The notes beneath the pieces are model-generated. The model was not told where the DNA came from, made no database searches, and worked only from the letters and a program-made list of their open reading frames with translations. This document shows, one piece after another, positions 23,955-36,500 of a stretch of 64,000 nucleotides of DNA. Source of the DNA: Asterias rubens. Taxonomy: Eukaryota > Echinodermata > Asteroidea > Forcipulatida > Asteriidae. The DNA is taken from positions 8,833,883 through 8,897,882 of the forward strand of contig NC_047081.1 of assembly GCF_902459465.1 (NCBI RefSeq), given 5' to 3'. The translations under genes and the position numbers were made by a program. Within the stretch, counting starts at the first letter, position 1, and each line of letters begins with the position of its first letter.

Positions 23955-24165
23955 TATAGACGATGTGACCTATGTTTACATTCAAACCGCCCTCTGTTGA
24001 CAAAACACTATATACGTCATGTTTCGCCGGGCACTGAGTTGCGTAGTCATAGTAAGATTGCGTACACTTTCTAGCTGGCTGCCAAAACACAAAGGTTTTG
24101 CCCGGCAGTATGCGCGCGAATCATGATATGGTTTTCGTGTGACGTCAGAGGTCACATCGCCTATA
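23955..24165. mobile_element. 211-bp MITE-C, second copy
   Basis: Ends TATAGACGATGTGACCT and GGTCACATCGCCTATA, high identity to 12446-12656 along its length, same size. Confidence 0.88.
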
Positions 24166-24519
24166 GATACAAAAGCTTGTAAACCCCGAACCATGTGACA
24201 TAGTAACTGTCTATAGTCTAAGGAAGTCATTTGGTAACTTGCATCGGAGCAAGACATTGTACCGAGATATTATTCAAATCTACCTCGAACATGATTTATT
24301 AATGAGTCCAATTTAACAGACTGTGCAGTATAAAAACCACATTTTCATTTAAGCACACTAACTTGCTGAGCAGAAAAAAAGGTATTTGCTTAGCAGAAAC
24401 AGATTACCAGCCAAAATTACATCAAGTTTGCATCACCTCTTTAACTTTGATACAAAATTACGCAATATTTACAAAACTCAAAATCAACACTTTTGAACAT
24501 GTTGGTAAGACACTGCAAA

Positions 24520-24680
24520 GCAGGGCTGTATGCTTCGTTTTTGAAAGGGCAAGGGCACCAAGGCATTTTCCTCTTGGTAAAGGGCACCCTATGATGAAAT
24601 TGAAAATTTGTACTGGAGCATTTCAAGGGCACCAAGGCAATGACCAGGGGACACGGAGGCAATCGCCTTCGTTGCCTCCG
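24520..24680 (+). repeat. Repeat family C copy
   Basis: Contains GGGCACCAAGGC twice, separated by CTTGGTAAAGGGCACCC, and GAGGCAATCGCCTTC. Relatives lie at 22360, 34883, 35886 and (inverted) 55640. Confidence 0.6.
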
Positions 24681-24689
24681 TGAAGTATC

Positions 24690-24850
24690 AGGCCTGGCAA
24701 AGGTCGTGGATAAGAATCCCACCTGAGTAATATACCGGTGATTTTGTCCCCACATGACTCAAGAAAGTACTGAGGATGCAGTGCTATCGGTGTAAGGGTA
24801 AACACCAACATTAATAATCTTTATCCCCGGTGCAAATTTAACATCTACTA
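24690..24850 (+). mobile_element. SINE type IV
   Basis: GGCAAAGGTCGTGGATAAGAA-type head, CCCACCTGAGTAATAT, and tail GGTGCAAATTTAACATCTAC. Confidence 0.7.
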
Positions 24851-25193
24851 ATATTTGAGCGTCTTAAAAAAAAAGGAGAAAAAAAAGGAAGCTTATTCAG
24901 TTGAAAACTACAAGAAAACCAGACAGACAGTCTTGCTGTGAGTTTACCGACCCGATACTCAAATCACTGGCCCTGTTCGACCACATCTCTCTTTTTTGCC
25001 ACGATTTCAAATCAGTAAATATCCACAAATCCCCCCTCACAATTAAACAAACAACTAGAGTATAGAGGCCTTTCATTCCATGTTTGTGTTCCCCATGAAG
25101 TGTACTCTGAAGGAGTTTTCAAATAAATTGCTTGGCTGGTTTCATTGGATTCCTACTGTTATAATCGGACTCGAGAACTATTGATCTAGATAA

Positions 25194-25574
25194 TTGATCC
25201 ACCACATTCAAACACTTCACTCTCCAAGCACTAAATTAAAGTCAACACTTTTCAGATCTCAGCAAGTGGAATGTATTAATGCAGTGAGGAGAGTCTGTGG
25301 TACCATATCATATCAAAGAGGCACCAGACTAGAATGTAAATTCAACAAACATCAGCATCAAAGACCAATGTCAACATTAATACTGTACAGCAATTCTATA
25401 AAGCTCTTTAGAAAAATGGAAACAAACTTCAATTTCTGTCAGGAGACCCTTGCTGTTTTAAAATACATTTCTAGTAAAATAATTCCAACCGTTGAGAATC
25501 CTTTTGACCATTTTGTGTATTTTACAATTATACAGGAACACTTCCTGATGCTGCAAATCAAACCAATTTCCTAT
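25194..25574. other. Intronic stretch with an unassigned 130-codon frame
   Basis: The plus frame 25194-25586 opens with a non-ATG codon and shows no recognised domain; it is probably chance. Confidence 0.3.
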
Positions 25575-26221
25575 TCAAAGGGATAGTACAACTTTGGTAA
25601 TTACTAAAAATGTCAACAACCAAAAATACCGTACTTGGTAAGAAGCAATGTGTTGATAACATTTTGAGAAACAGTTCTCTTTGAAGGAATGTGGTTTACA
25701 AAAAAAAGAGGGATAAAAACATTTCACCATGAGAAAATATATATTTCCAATTATGGATTTTTCTTTCTGCGTGGACATACATGTACCGCTCCAGATTTCC
25801 GATGATTTCTCAAAAATGTGACCACCTTTTAAAAATACAATTTTCACAGGTTTGCTTTATCAAAGTTGCGAGAGAATGATGGACGAAAAAACGCTCTTGT
25901 CGCACAAGTTGTGTGGTTTCAGATGCTTGATTTCGAGACCTCAAAATCTCAAAATAAATTCTGAGGTCTCAAAATCTCAAAGTGTTTTAGTGAAAAATTA
26001 CTTCTTTCTCAAAAACTACGTTACTTCAGAGGGAGCTGTTTCTCACAATATTTTATACTATCAACAGGTCTCGATTGCTCGTAACCAAGTAAGTTTTTAT
26101 GCTAACAATTATTGGACGACCAATTGAGCTCAAAATTTTCACAATGTTTTTTGTATGCATGAGATGTACCACGTGAGAAGACTGGTCTTTGACAATTACC
26201 AATAGTGTCCAGTGTCTTTAA
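25575..26221. mobile_element. Chimeric MITE-B/MITE-A block
   Basis: 25575-25852 matches the left part of MITE-B (TTGGTAATTACTAAAAATG, CTGCGTGGACATACATG). From TTGCTTTATCAAAGTTGCGA to about 26118 it is reverse MITE-A, and 26118-26221 is forward MITE-A ending CCAGTGTCTTTAA. Confidence 0.65.
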
Positions 26222-26289
26222 GACGCCCCTTATTAGGGGTGTGATAAAGCGCTATGAAAGAACCAAGTTTATTGACCATCCTTGATATA

Positions 26290-26380
26290 CACCGTCGGTC
26301 ACCTTGGTCAAGTGAAGTGGTTAGAATGCAGAACTTGCAATCACAAGGTTTTGGGTTTGAATCCCCCAGCTAATCGCTGA
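26290..26380 (+). mobile_element. tRNA-like SINE head
   Basis: AAGTGGTTAGAATGCAGAAC followed by GGGTTTGAATCCCCC resembles tRNA A and B boxes. The acceptor stem does not pair, so it is not a tRNA gene. Confidence 0.5.
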
Positions 26381-26590
26381 TTTCACAATGAGTAGAATAA
26401 ATATTGTCCAGTTACTGAATCACAATTTCTTGATTTGCGCAATTCATGGACATAATCATAATGTTATACCAATCTTTGTTTTAGAGAGATTGGCTGTTGC
26501 CAGCTTGGTGTTTATATCCCGTTGTGCGAGTTTGCCGAGTTCCCATGACGGGAAGATCATAAAGACAAACCTCAATACGGAGGATCATCT

Positions 26591-26783
26591 AAACAAACAA
26601 ACAAACAAACAAACAAACAAACAAACAAACAAACAAAAAAAACAAACAAACAAACAAACAAACAAACAAACAAACAAACAAACAAACAAACAAACAAACA
26701 AACAAACAAACAAACAAACAAACAAACAAACAAACAAACAAACAAACAAACAAACAAACAAACAAACAAACAAACAAACAAAC
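26591..26783 (+). repeat. (CAAA)n microsatellite, about 193 bp
   Basis: Nearly pure AAAC repeat with one A-rich interruption near 26636. Open in several frames purely because of its composition. Confidence 0.95.
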
Positions 26784-27109
26784 ACTCTGTGGTACAGCAG
26801 TGACCATAACATAAACCAACATGCACACTCATCCAGTGAAGATCTACAAGTACTACAACATGTACTTGGAGGAGCAATTAAAGTCCATTACAGTTAATTG
26901 AGGCAGTGTCTTCTTGAACATGGATTGAGTAGGCACTTGTATATTTAATGAATGAGAACGTAGAGGGAGTTCATTAAGACCATGGCGGAAGTACGACTCA
27001 GGCTGTCCAAACAAGCAGCTAAAGCTAGGCTTGTTCAGGGTACAAACTCGGGGTAAAACAACACAAGACGGCATGATCCTCCATATTGAGGTTTGTCTTT
27101 ATGATCTTT

Positions 27110-27945
27110 GCAATCTTTCATCTTTGCAATCTTGTAGCTCAAAACTTTTGTTTTACTGGACCAGAGAACTTGATACAAGTGCCCGATAAAGATATTATAA
27201 TAAATTATGATTATTAACACTTTTTAGTTTTAACATTTTCATCTTTGCAATCCGGGGGAAAAGTCAAGGGGTTGAACCCTAGCCTCTCCTATTCCTAGGC
27301 TTTTTGGCTTAGAAGAATTCAATATTTCATTTTAACACAATAGAAAAATTATTTTCACAATTTTATTGTAAGTTGTATCCTTCCTTGTCAAGTTTAGTAT
27401 TTATGCTTTGGGCAATCTTTCATGTAGCTAACCACAAAATGGATCGGCACATCCCAATTAATCTGAAAGTCAAATAAGCCTACTTCTTGTACTCCTTAAG
27501 AATTGTATCATCTTTTAAAGATGATGAATTCATGAATACATATAACATAATTTATTTATAATTTATTGTATCCACCGGCCTTCACCTTCGCTCTTCAGTT
27601 CAGTTCAGCTCCAGCAAGATCAAATAAACTAAATACAAAAATCATCATATTTTGTACTCGGACGGAGGTCGGAGTCGTATCGTATCAATATCATTTATGA
27701 TTTATTACATCCTACACAAATTTAAATTAATAATAATACACTGTATACCTAGTCATGATCATGTTTTTATACATGAGATAACCTGCGGGAAAATACAAAA
27801 AGACTCACTGGACATCGATTTTCTTTTTTGAGAAATGATTCTGCATGTGTTTGGGGGTCCGCAAGTCAATGCAATGTGCCATTGGCGGTGCACGCCCCCC
27901 GGACATTTTTTTAACAGCGAGGTATTCCCCCAAAAATCATCTTAC
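27110..27945. other. PDZ gene intron start, nothing recognised
   Basis: AT-rich sequence immediately inside the PDZ gene donor at 27944-27945. A purine/pyrimidine-mixed segment with GGACGGAGGTCGGAGTCG lies at 27660-27680. Confidence 0.4.
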
Positions 27946-28104
27946 CTGTTCACATCTCGAGGCCGGTGAATTGCTGAGAACGTCACAAATAACTGGGGGG
28001 AAACTGGTGCCCTTTCCTCCCATTAATGAGAAGCCGAACCCTCCAGAGAGCGCCCGTTGAAGATGTAATGTTTTCACCCCTTCGCCGTTTGCCATTCCGT
28101 CCAT
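27946..28104 (-). CDS. PDZ-domain protein, first coding exon
   Basis: The exon encodes 53 residues starting MDGMANGEGVKTLHLQ and including GGFGFSLMGG and ICDVLSNSPASRC. GGFGFSLMGG is the carboxylate-binding loop (x-phi-G-phi) of a PDZ domain, which binds C-terminal peptides of partner proteins. The exon ends in phase 0 at GAACAG before a GTAAG donor. Joined to the exon at 13013-13079 it forms most of a PDZ fold. The start is the first ATG of the exon; a second in-frame ATG follows three codons later. It lies head-to-head with WRN. The specific protein was not recognised; the PDZ begins about ten residues from the N-terminus. Confidence 0.75.
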
Positions 28105-28418
28105 GTTTTTGGTATTATTTATCGCTCGACGCTAGTTAGCGCTTTAATCGAATCGTGTACAAAATGCATCAGGCACACAGATTATTTTACCATTAGACCA
28201 TCGCTGGTTTTCTGTAATTAATTTATACGTGAAATTGGATAGGTACTGTTTGCGGAAACCAGTGTTCATTTTGCGGATATGTGTATAACTTTTGGTCACA
28301 TGGTGGCGCTATAACAAGTGGCCGTGACCTGACAAAGAAAATGGCGGCGCCCATGAAAACTTTCGCGGGAAAGTTTGTAATGCACAAAAAACACTGAAAC
28401 TATGGATTGTTTGTAAAG
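28105..28418. promoter_or_regulatory. Divergent promoter of the PDZ gene and WRN, with WRN 5'UTR exon
   Basis: About 240 bp separate the PDZ start codon (28104, minus) from a YY1-like ATGGCGGCGCCCAT at 28341-28354 on the WRN side. A GGTGGCGCT motif is at 28302-28310 and an ATTGG (reverse CCAAT) box lies near 28235. A likely WRN 5'UTR exon ends with AAAG before a GT donor at 28419. It contains an 18-codon upstream ORF starting at 28341. The region is free of recognised repeats. No TATA box is obvious. Confidence 0.6.
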
Positions 28419-29002
28419 GTATTGCGTTTTTTGTTCATTATCAATGTCCATGTATGTATTATCAATGTATTCAAAATATGTTGCTTTGAATTTGAGTTCG
28501 ATCTGTTATTGTTGTCATGATTTTGTGCAGGTGATGTGGGTGTGTGATTTGTTTGTTTACTTTGTGTGTTTGTTGAAATTGTTGGTCGTTTGTTTAGTTA
28601 GGTTAGACCATGGAGGTAGAATTAGACTTAGTTTTAGAGGGGATATAAACACCAAGCTGGCAACAGCCAATCTCTCTCCTCAGTCTCATACAAACATACA
28701 CAACTTGGTGACCAAAACTTGACACTACAGTCTCAGTACAATTTTACAAATGCTCACCACTACTCACTCACAAACTCAGTCACTCTCTCTTGTCTTGTCA
28801 GTGTCACTGTCAGTCACTGACTGACCCATACTGTCACTTTTGTCAGCATGGAGCTGACAGTCACTGACTGACCATGTTCATGACAAAATCGTTCCCTGAA
28901 TGCATATTAACGTCATTTTTCATTTGCCCTTTTACTTTATTTTTTAGAGTTTTTCTGTAGATGTTCAGCTTTTACTAGATTCAGATAACTTCCTTGATCA
29001 AG
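28419..29002. other. WRN: WRN leader intron and 5'UTR end
   Basis: Between the probable leader donor (28419) and the start codon. Contains CCATGGAGGTAGAATTAGA at 28608-28626, the 28640-28676 inverted repeat, and two copies of CAGTCACTGACTGACC near 28815 and 28860. Candidate acceptors are at about 28947, 28960 and 28978. Confidence 0.5.
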
Positions 29003-30575
29003 ATGAGTACAGCCGAGATTGAGAACCAGCTGGAAGTCCTAAGTTGTCTCACGAGAGACGCAAAACAAATCCTTCAAAATGGAAAAGTTACAAATCCTAA
29101 CACCATCCAGACAAGCCACCAGCTGCTGAATCAGGCCATTACGTTGGTCAAAGAGTTCCAGATGTTGGCTGAGGAGTCGATGCAAAGAGCACGGGACGAG
29201 GAGTTGAGGAAGAGTGCGCCGTCTGACTTGTGGCCTGAAGAGTCTTTCGATCAGGTCGATGGCGAAATGTTGGACTTTGAAGACGATATCTTAGAGGTGA
29301 ATTGAAATGAGATCTGAGAGTTTTGAAACAAATAATTGTTGCAATGTGTTTTTATTTGCTGATTGTTGCGTGTCATGGCCAAGCAGTCTAGACTACACCC
29401 AAGTGTTGTCAGCAGCAGAGTGTGGGTTCGAATCCCGATTACGACACCTTGAGCAAGGCCTTTAACCATAATTGCTTTGTAAAAAGTTTGGAAGTTGGAG
29501 CATTCAGCTCTACCAACGAGGCTCGTAGTGGATGATACCCATGCCTACATCCTTGTTTAAGAAGGGAGAAACTGTTTTTCAGCCCCCATGACTCATGAGT
29601 AGGTGGCAACGTGTCCCTTGTGGCAGTTGATTTGGTTCGATAGCCCAAATCAGTTAAGACTTAAGAGCAGCCCTCACCTTGAAGTGGCTGTTATAGTTAG
29701 GCGATCTCTCAAGTAGAAAAAAAAAAGAATTATACTTTCTTTTTAGAAGTTTATTAAGATTGTCAGAAATTACAAATGTTGTGTCAAGTTCAATCAGATG
29801 GAGGCCTCATTTTGAAACGGTATTCTAACCAGTAATTCATTTAAACTTACCCCCAGCCTACACCTGACAGACCGAAGCCCAAAGCAAGAGTGGCACTCCC
29901 GTTTGGTAAGCTGTCCGAAGAAGGCAACTCGACTCAGCAAGGGACAGAAGGCTGCGGCACAGCGTTCCAAGAGGACGAAACAAACGACTCACTCCTCAAA
30001 GACAAAACCCTCAGCCTAGAGGAGAAGAAGGAAACTGAAGACATCATGAACTATCTTCAAGATTTTGAAGATGATGAAGATGATATCAATGAGGATATGT
30101 TGCAGGTAAATAGTTTGTTAGAATCTTTTCACACTCTTTAAAATGGGTCATCTCTTTATTAATCTTTCCTGGGGTCGATTTCTCAGTATCGATCTTGGGA
30201 TAAAGGACAAGTCCAAGCCATAAGATTGATCCTATAGATTTAAAAGCAACTTTTTATTCATCCCGCTCTCTGTCTTGAGCCTCAGTTTGAGTATAACAAC
30301 AAATTCTTGATTGTTTGTTTGTTTGTTTGTTTGTTTGTTTGTTTTTTTGTTTGTTTGTTTGTTTGTTTGTTTGTTTGTTTGTTTGTTTGTTTGTTTGTTT
30401 GTTTGTTTGTTTGTTTGATTGTCTTTCTGTCTGTAGTTGTTAACTTTGTTTATCTTTCTTTCCCGTCTTGAGCAGCAATTTGATGCAGTTTGTGCAGCTG
30501 CTGATGAAGAGTCGTCCAGCCAAGAGTTGAAGAATGAAGAGAGTGATGACAGTGACACCGATGAAGAAAATTATG
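29003..30575 (+). CDS. WRN: WRN N-terminal acidic region (exons 1-3)
   Basis: Residues 1-215 hold no enzymatic domain. Exon 1 (29003-29296) encodes a helical segment of about 60 residues followed by acidic sequence ending in DFEDDILE. Exon 2 (29857-30105) ends in the similar [15 protein letters not shown], and exon 3 (30476-30575) is rich in Glu, Asp and Ser. The two related acidic ends recall the acidic 27-residue repeat between exonuclease and helicase in human WRN, so the protein seems to begin at the equivalent of that linker. Intron 1 holds a SINE and intron 2 a GTTT microsatellite. This is the least conserved part, and exon 1 is supported mainly by phase and splice sites. Confidence 0.8.
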
Positions 30576-33500
30576 GTAGTTTTGTTATTTTTTATTTTTT
30601 TAAGCAGAAACAAAGAGCAGAGTTTTCTGGTATGGCTTGATTTTTGTTAGTTACCAAACGGAAGTATTTGTTAGAGATTGTCCAAAATTGTTTTAATTGA
30701 CTAGCCAGCAGGACCAGTCAGCTTGTCATTTCACTGGTCCGTCAGCATTTTCACCAGGTGGACACTATTGGTAATTATTCAAAATAATTATTAGCATAAA
30801 AACCTACTTGGTTACAAGGAATGGGGAGCTGTTGATAGTATAAACCATTGTGAGAAACAGCTCCCTCTGAAGTAACATAGTTTTCGAGAAAGAAGTAACT
30901 TCCCACGAATTTGATTTTGAGACCTCAGATTTAGAATTTGAGGTCTCGAAATCAAGCATCTGAAAGCACACAATTTCGTGTGACAAGGGTGTTATTTTTT
31001 TCATTGTTATCTCGCAACTTCGTCATGCAATTGAGCTCAAATTTGCACAGGTTTGTCATTTGATGCATATGTTGAGATACACCAAGTGAAAAGACTGGTC
31101 TTTGACAATTACCAATAGTGTCCAGAGTCTTTAAAATAGTTATGCTTTTCAACACTAAACTAGCCATTGATGAAACCACTTGGAGAGAACTTTGATTGGT
31201 CCTCTAGTGTTTTAGCTGCCCTCTGGTGTTTTGGCCATTGGATCACTTTTAAGGCAGAACGCTGTTAGTGACACAATCAGGCTTTGAATCTTGTTCTGGC
31301 CTTAAGGAGCACTTGTGTGAGGACATTTTCAGTTTGTATTAGAACTGTGCAAAGGTCATGGGTTCGAATCCCACCGAGTAAAATGCCTGTGATTTTTTTC
31401 TCACAGAACTTGGGTCCGTACTGAGTATACAATGCTAAACACACATCGGCGTATATGGGTAACCACCAAAGGGGATATTCATTATCCCGATGCAAATTTA
31501 ACATCTATTAAAACTTTGCAAAGGACACCACCTTACAATATTTTGAGCCAGTATGAAAACTGATTATCTTAAATTTTATCTTAAGAAAGCATTATTCAGG
31601 AAGTTATTTTTTTTAAACATTGTTTGTGTGTTTTTTCAGACCCATCTGTACCTCCACCTGAGCAGAAATACATTGACGTTTTAAAGACACATTTCGGCCA
31701 CGCGAGATTCCGCCCGTAAGATACGCTTTCAGTTTCTCCACGATCTCATCCCAAAGACAATAAATTTTGCTTATCTTTATTTCATCAGATCCTAATTATG
31801 AAAGTTCTTTATGGAACAAATTTCGTGGATTCTTTCAGTGCCGGCTTTTTGTTTTGTGTTTTGATTTAAACAATATTATCAATATAAACCACAAGGGAAA
31901 CTGACTGGGTAAATTTTGAAATGATTTTTGGGGTTGAACAAAGAATTGGCTAGAGTAGGATTCGAACCAACACCTCAGATCCGGGTTCGAATCCCACTCT
32001 AGTCAATTCTTTGTTCAACCCCCAAAATCGATTAAAAAAATTACTAACTTTTTCAAAAATCTGTATTAGAAAAAAAGAAAAAAAATGTATCTTGCCGATT
32101 TGTGTTGCCTTGGTACATCTCAAAGTCAGTAGTATTTCTTGAGTGACTATGCCCTCTCAAGATAACATGTAATGTATATTATTGGTTGTACATGCATCAG
32201 TGTGAGACCAAGTATGACCGTGGCATTTAAAAAAAAAGTTTATATGATAAGAGGAGCATTCCATTTGGGGGGATTCGTGGTCTCTCGAAGCCACCTCGCT
32301 TTGTTGTGAAGCGATAATATTTCAGATTTTGAAAAGTCTTGTTTTCTCTTTAAAAAGAATGCAGTGGAAGATCATTCATTCAGTGCTAACCAGAAGAGAC
32401 CAATGCGTAGTCATGGCAACAGGTATTTGTTTTACAGTAAACGCACTGACCCTCAATGAAAAACGATGCATTGTAGTGAGACTTTACTCCACAAACTTTA
32501 AAAATATCACATTCCAATTTGTATAAAGAGAAGCTAGACATTTGGTAATCATTCTTAAAATTAATGGCAACAAAAGAAAGTACATCAGCTTTATAGATAG
32601 TACAAAGCATTTTGAGAATCATTTCTTTTTGAAGTTAATGTGGTTATGGAAAAAGACGTCAGTTTTTATCCCCTGAAATTTGTATCTGTGAAATTTTACC
32701 CACAGATTGTGTTTTCCAGTTGAGGATTATTATTATTATTATTATTACTTTATTTGGCATTAAAATCAAGCATATACATAAGAAATACATAAAATTATGT
32801 ATAGGATTATTCTTATTATGTATGAGATTATTCTCCCTGCATGGACATAACTGCTCCGGTTTTCAGCAATATCTCACAACCACCGCCTTTGGAAGTTATT
32901 TTTTATTGATAAAGGATCAAAACAATCGAAGGCATCCAAAAACCAAAGGCGTACATTCCCTTTAAGGCATACTGATGAGATCGTAGATTGATACTTATGT
33001 TTTTTTATTTAATGAAGGTTATGGAAAGAGTCTGTGTTATCAGTATCCAGCAGTCTTCACTGGCGGTACCAGTCTAGTCATCTCACCACTCATCTCTCTT
33101 ATGGAAGATCAAGTTTTTTCTCTCAGGTTAACAATAACATCATTTTCATCTTGCAACTCACACCTGTTATCTTCATGAAATTCCTTTTTTAAACAGTGGA
33201 CTTAGTTGTATCATTTACAAACCAGTAGTGCTGCTGAATGCCTCGGGCCCAATATCATAGAGCTGCTAAGCACGAAAATTTGCTTAGCATGAAATTTCTT
33301 CCTTGATAAAAACAGGATTACCAACAGAATTACCATTTTGTTGCTTTTCCTAGAAAATCACGTAGACATTTGGATGGGAAATCCTGTTTTTATCAAGGCA
33401 AACATTTCATGCTAAGCAAATATTTGTGCTTAGCAGCTCTATGAAATTGGACCCTGCTCATCCATTAAGTTTAATAACCCAAGTATTTCAATGTAAACAC

Positions 33501-36500
33501 TCACTCACCGAAAAGGATTTATAATTTCCAATTTTTATAAATAACCCAGTGCACTTATCGTAAAGAGAAGGGGTTCGCCCTGGTGTTCCTGGCTGCATAT
33601 TGTGCCACAGCACCTTGTAAACCATTACACGGTGCTATGTAAAAGGAGTAGGTCTCATAATTCAAAACATAGTCCCACATACCTTACAGGAAAATGCTGA
33701 ATGTTGAAGCGCCTTGAGCTTCACTGAGTGACGGATATGAGTGCTATAAGAAGCCACTATTATGATTATTGTTTTTATTATAATACTTGTCTTTTATTCC
33801 TTCTTGTATCACAGCATAGCAAATATTAAGGCGTGTCTACTAGGTTCAGCTCAGTCAGCGATGGGACGAATCAAACAAGAAGTTCTTAAGTAAGATTTCT
33901 TTAAACAAGTGGCTTACTGGGCTAATAAGCGGTTCAAAAAACCCCAAAGATATTTGTTCCCTTTAAAGGCACTGGACACTATTGGTAATTACTCAAAATA
34001 ATTGTTAGCATAAAAACTGAGCTGTTGGTAGTAGAAAACATGGTGAGAAACAGCTCCCTCTGAAATATCGTAGTTTTTAAGAAAGAGGTAATTTCTCACT
34101 AAAAAATAAAGACTTCAGGCCTGGAGCCATTTATTAGGCGTCTGAAAGAACACGAATTTGTGCAACAAGTTTATTTTTCTTTCAATATTCTCTTGCAACT
34201 TCGATAGCCAATTCAGTCCAAATATTCACAAAATTTGTTATTTTATGCATATGTTGGGATAAACCAAGTGAGAAGACTGGTCTTTCACAATTACCAAAGG
34301 TGTCCAGTACCTTTAAGGGACGAGAGCCTAACACTTTGTCAAGTTTAGACCCGCAAGTAACTTCAAGAGTATTCTATACTTTGTTTTAAACTGTTGTTAT
34401 CTTTTCTTTAGCGGGGATTATCGAGTAGTATATCTTACCCCTGAGTTTGCTTCAGTAGCTCACGAGTTCTTGCGTGATTTACAGCAAAGAGTTGGTGAGT
34501 TAAGTTTCATAAAGTTTTGATTCTGCATTCATAAATACCCCAGACAGTTTCGCTACTCCTATTGGTGGAGAGTGCGTCACATGGGGGGTGTTTAAACGGT
34601 TGATAATGACCAGCTGGAACTGTTTATAACCGGCTCGCTTCCGCGTGTCGGGCGCGCGCGTACGCCAATTTTATCACGCGGACCGCACAATTCATAGCTA
34701 TTAGTAACAGCGCGTAATCTATTTCTAAGCGCGCGCGTAATCTATTTCTAAGCGCGCGCGCGCCTACACACAACCCACGCTCATCAAACAGATTCTTCAC
34801 AAATTTTTTAAAAAAATACTTCAAACCTCAAATTTTAAATTGTCAAAGTGTCTGTTTTTAACAAAAGGGCATTTATGAATGGGAATAAAAGAGTAGTGAC
34901 TCGTTCTTAAACGTCCGTTTAAAACCTCACTTCCATTGGAAAATCTTAAAAGTCAATGGGAAACTGTTAAAGGGGCACCAAGGCCATGGCCTCCGTGCCC
35001 TGTGTGTAATTCCAGGCCCAATAATATCACTAACAGTAATGCCTGAAAATTATTATACTACTATTACATATTGTTTTGATTGACATCTTGTTTATATTGA
35101 CATATTGTTCATGTTGACATATTGTTTATGTTTACATCTTGTTTTATATTGACGTCTTGATTGTATTTACGTCTTTGTAGGTATTACTTTGGTGGCCATT
35201 GATGAGGCTCACTGTGTCTCACAGTGGGGTCATGATTTCAGGGCGGCCTACAGAACTCTGGGAGAAGTGAGGACATTACTGCCTGGGGTAAATATTCAAG
35301 GGAATCTCTGATCTTTAAAGCCACCGGACACTATGTTAGCAAAAAAACTTACTTGTTAATGAACAATGGAGAGCTGTTGATAGTTTAAACATTGTGAGAA
35401 ACAGCTCCCTCTGAAGTAACTTAGTTTTCAAGAAAGAAGTAATTTTCCACTAAAATATTTAAATTTAATTTCGAGACCTCAGAATTTGGTTTTTGTGTGA
35501 CAAGGGTGTTTTTTCTTCCATAACTATCTCGCAATAGATGACCAATTGAGTTCAAATTTACACAGGTTTGTTATTTTGTGCATATATTGAGATACATCAA
35601 GTGAGAGGACTTAATGACGATTTACTTCATGTAATTTTTGCTTTCCTAATAAAAGGTTCCATTTGTGGCGTTGACAGCCACAGCCACCCCAGAGATTCGT
35701 AAGGATATCTGTAAATCCTTGCGACTCAAAAATCCTCAGGTGACCTGTACTAGTTTCGATCGTCCCAATCTGTACCTTGAGGTCAACATGAAGGGAGATA
35801 TAGCGAGTGATCTGCAGTCACTCATGGTAGAAACTCGCAAGTGAGTAGTTTGCTTCATTATGTTAAGGAAAATTGACGAGAAAGTGGGAATAAAAAGAGT
35901 AGTGACTCGATTCATAAACGTCAGTTTAAAACCTTGCAGGATCGTTGCCTTGCGATAAAAGGGCACTTCCATTGGAAAATCTTTAAAGTCAATGGGAAAC
36001 TTTTAAAGGGGCACCAAGGCCAAGACCAGGGGCAATAGAGCCGTGGCCTGTGTGTAATTCCAAGCCTTATCAAAATTTCTCGCCATATCATGGTAGAAAC
36101 TTGCGAGTGAGTAGTTTGCTTCATTATGTTAAAGCCATTGGACCCTTTCGGTACAGAAAAAAAAAAAAAAGTTCACAGATATACAAATAACTTACAGGGT
36201 TTACAGAAGGTAGTGGTGAAAGACTTCTCTTGAAATATTAGTCCATGAAATGCTTTACTTTTTGAGAAAATGGTAAAACAATATAAATGCTCATTATAGC
36301 GAGAATTACGGATTTGTTATAAACACATGTCATGACACGGTGAAACGCGCGAAAACAGGAGTGGGTTTTCCCGTTATTTTCTCCCGACTCCGATGTCCGA
36401 TTGAGCCTAAATTTCTACAGGATTGTTATTTTATTTATAAGTTGTGATACACGAAGTGTGGGACTTGGACAATACTGTTTACCGAAAGCGTATAATGGCT

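Larger units (their letters stand above)
26487..28676. repeat. Inverted-repeat pairs upstream of the PDZ/WRN promoter
   Basis: GGCTGTTGCCAGCTTGGTGT (within 26487-26523) recurs inverted within 28640-28676. AAGACAAACCTCAATACGGA (within 26560-26592) recurs inverted at 27074-27107 with one change. The pairs are nested around the CAAA repeat. Confidence 0.75.

Noticed and set aside
26388..26897. 169-residue open frame rich in NKQT repeats
   Set aside because: It is the CAAA microsatellite read through; other frames on both strands are open for the same reason.
28441..28722. 92-codon plus-strand frame upstream of WRN
   Set aside because: It runs across an inverted repeat and the ATGGAGGTAGAATT unit, has no homology, and sits in the inferred leader intron.
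13080..29002. Search for WRN exonuclease exons upstream on the plus strand
   Set aside because: No frame with DEDD-type exonuclease motifs was found, and the PDZ gene occupies this region on the other strand.
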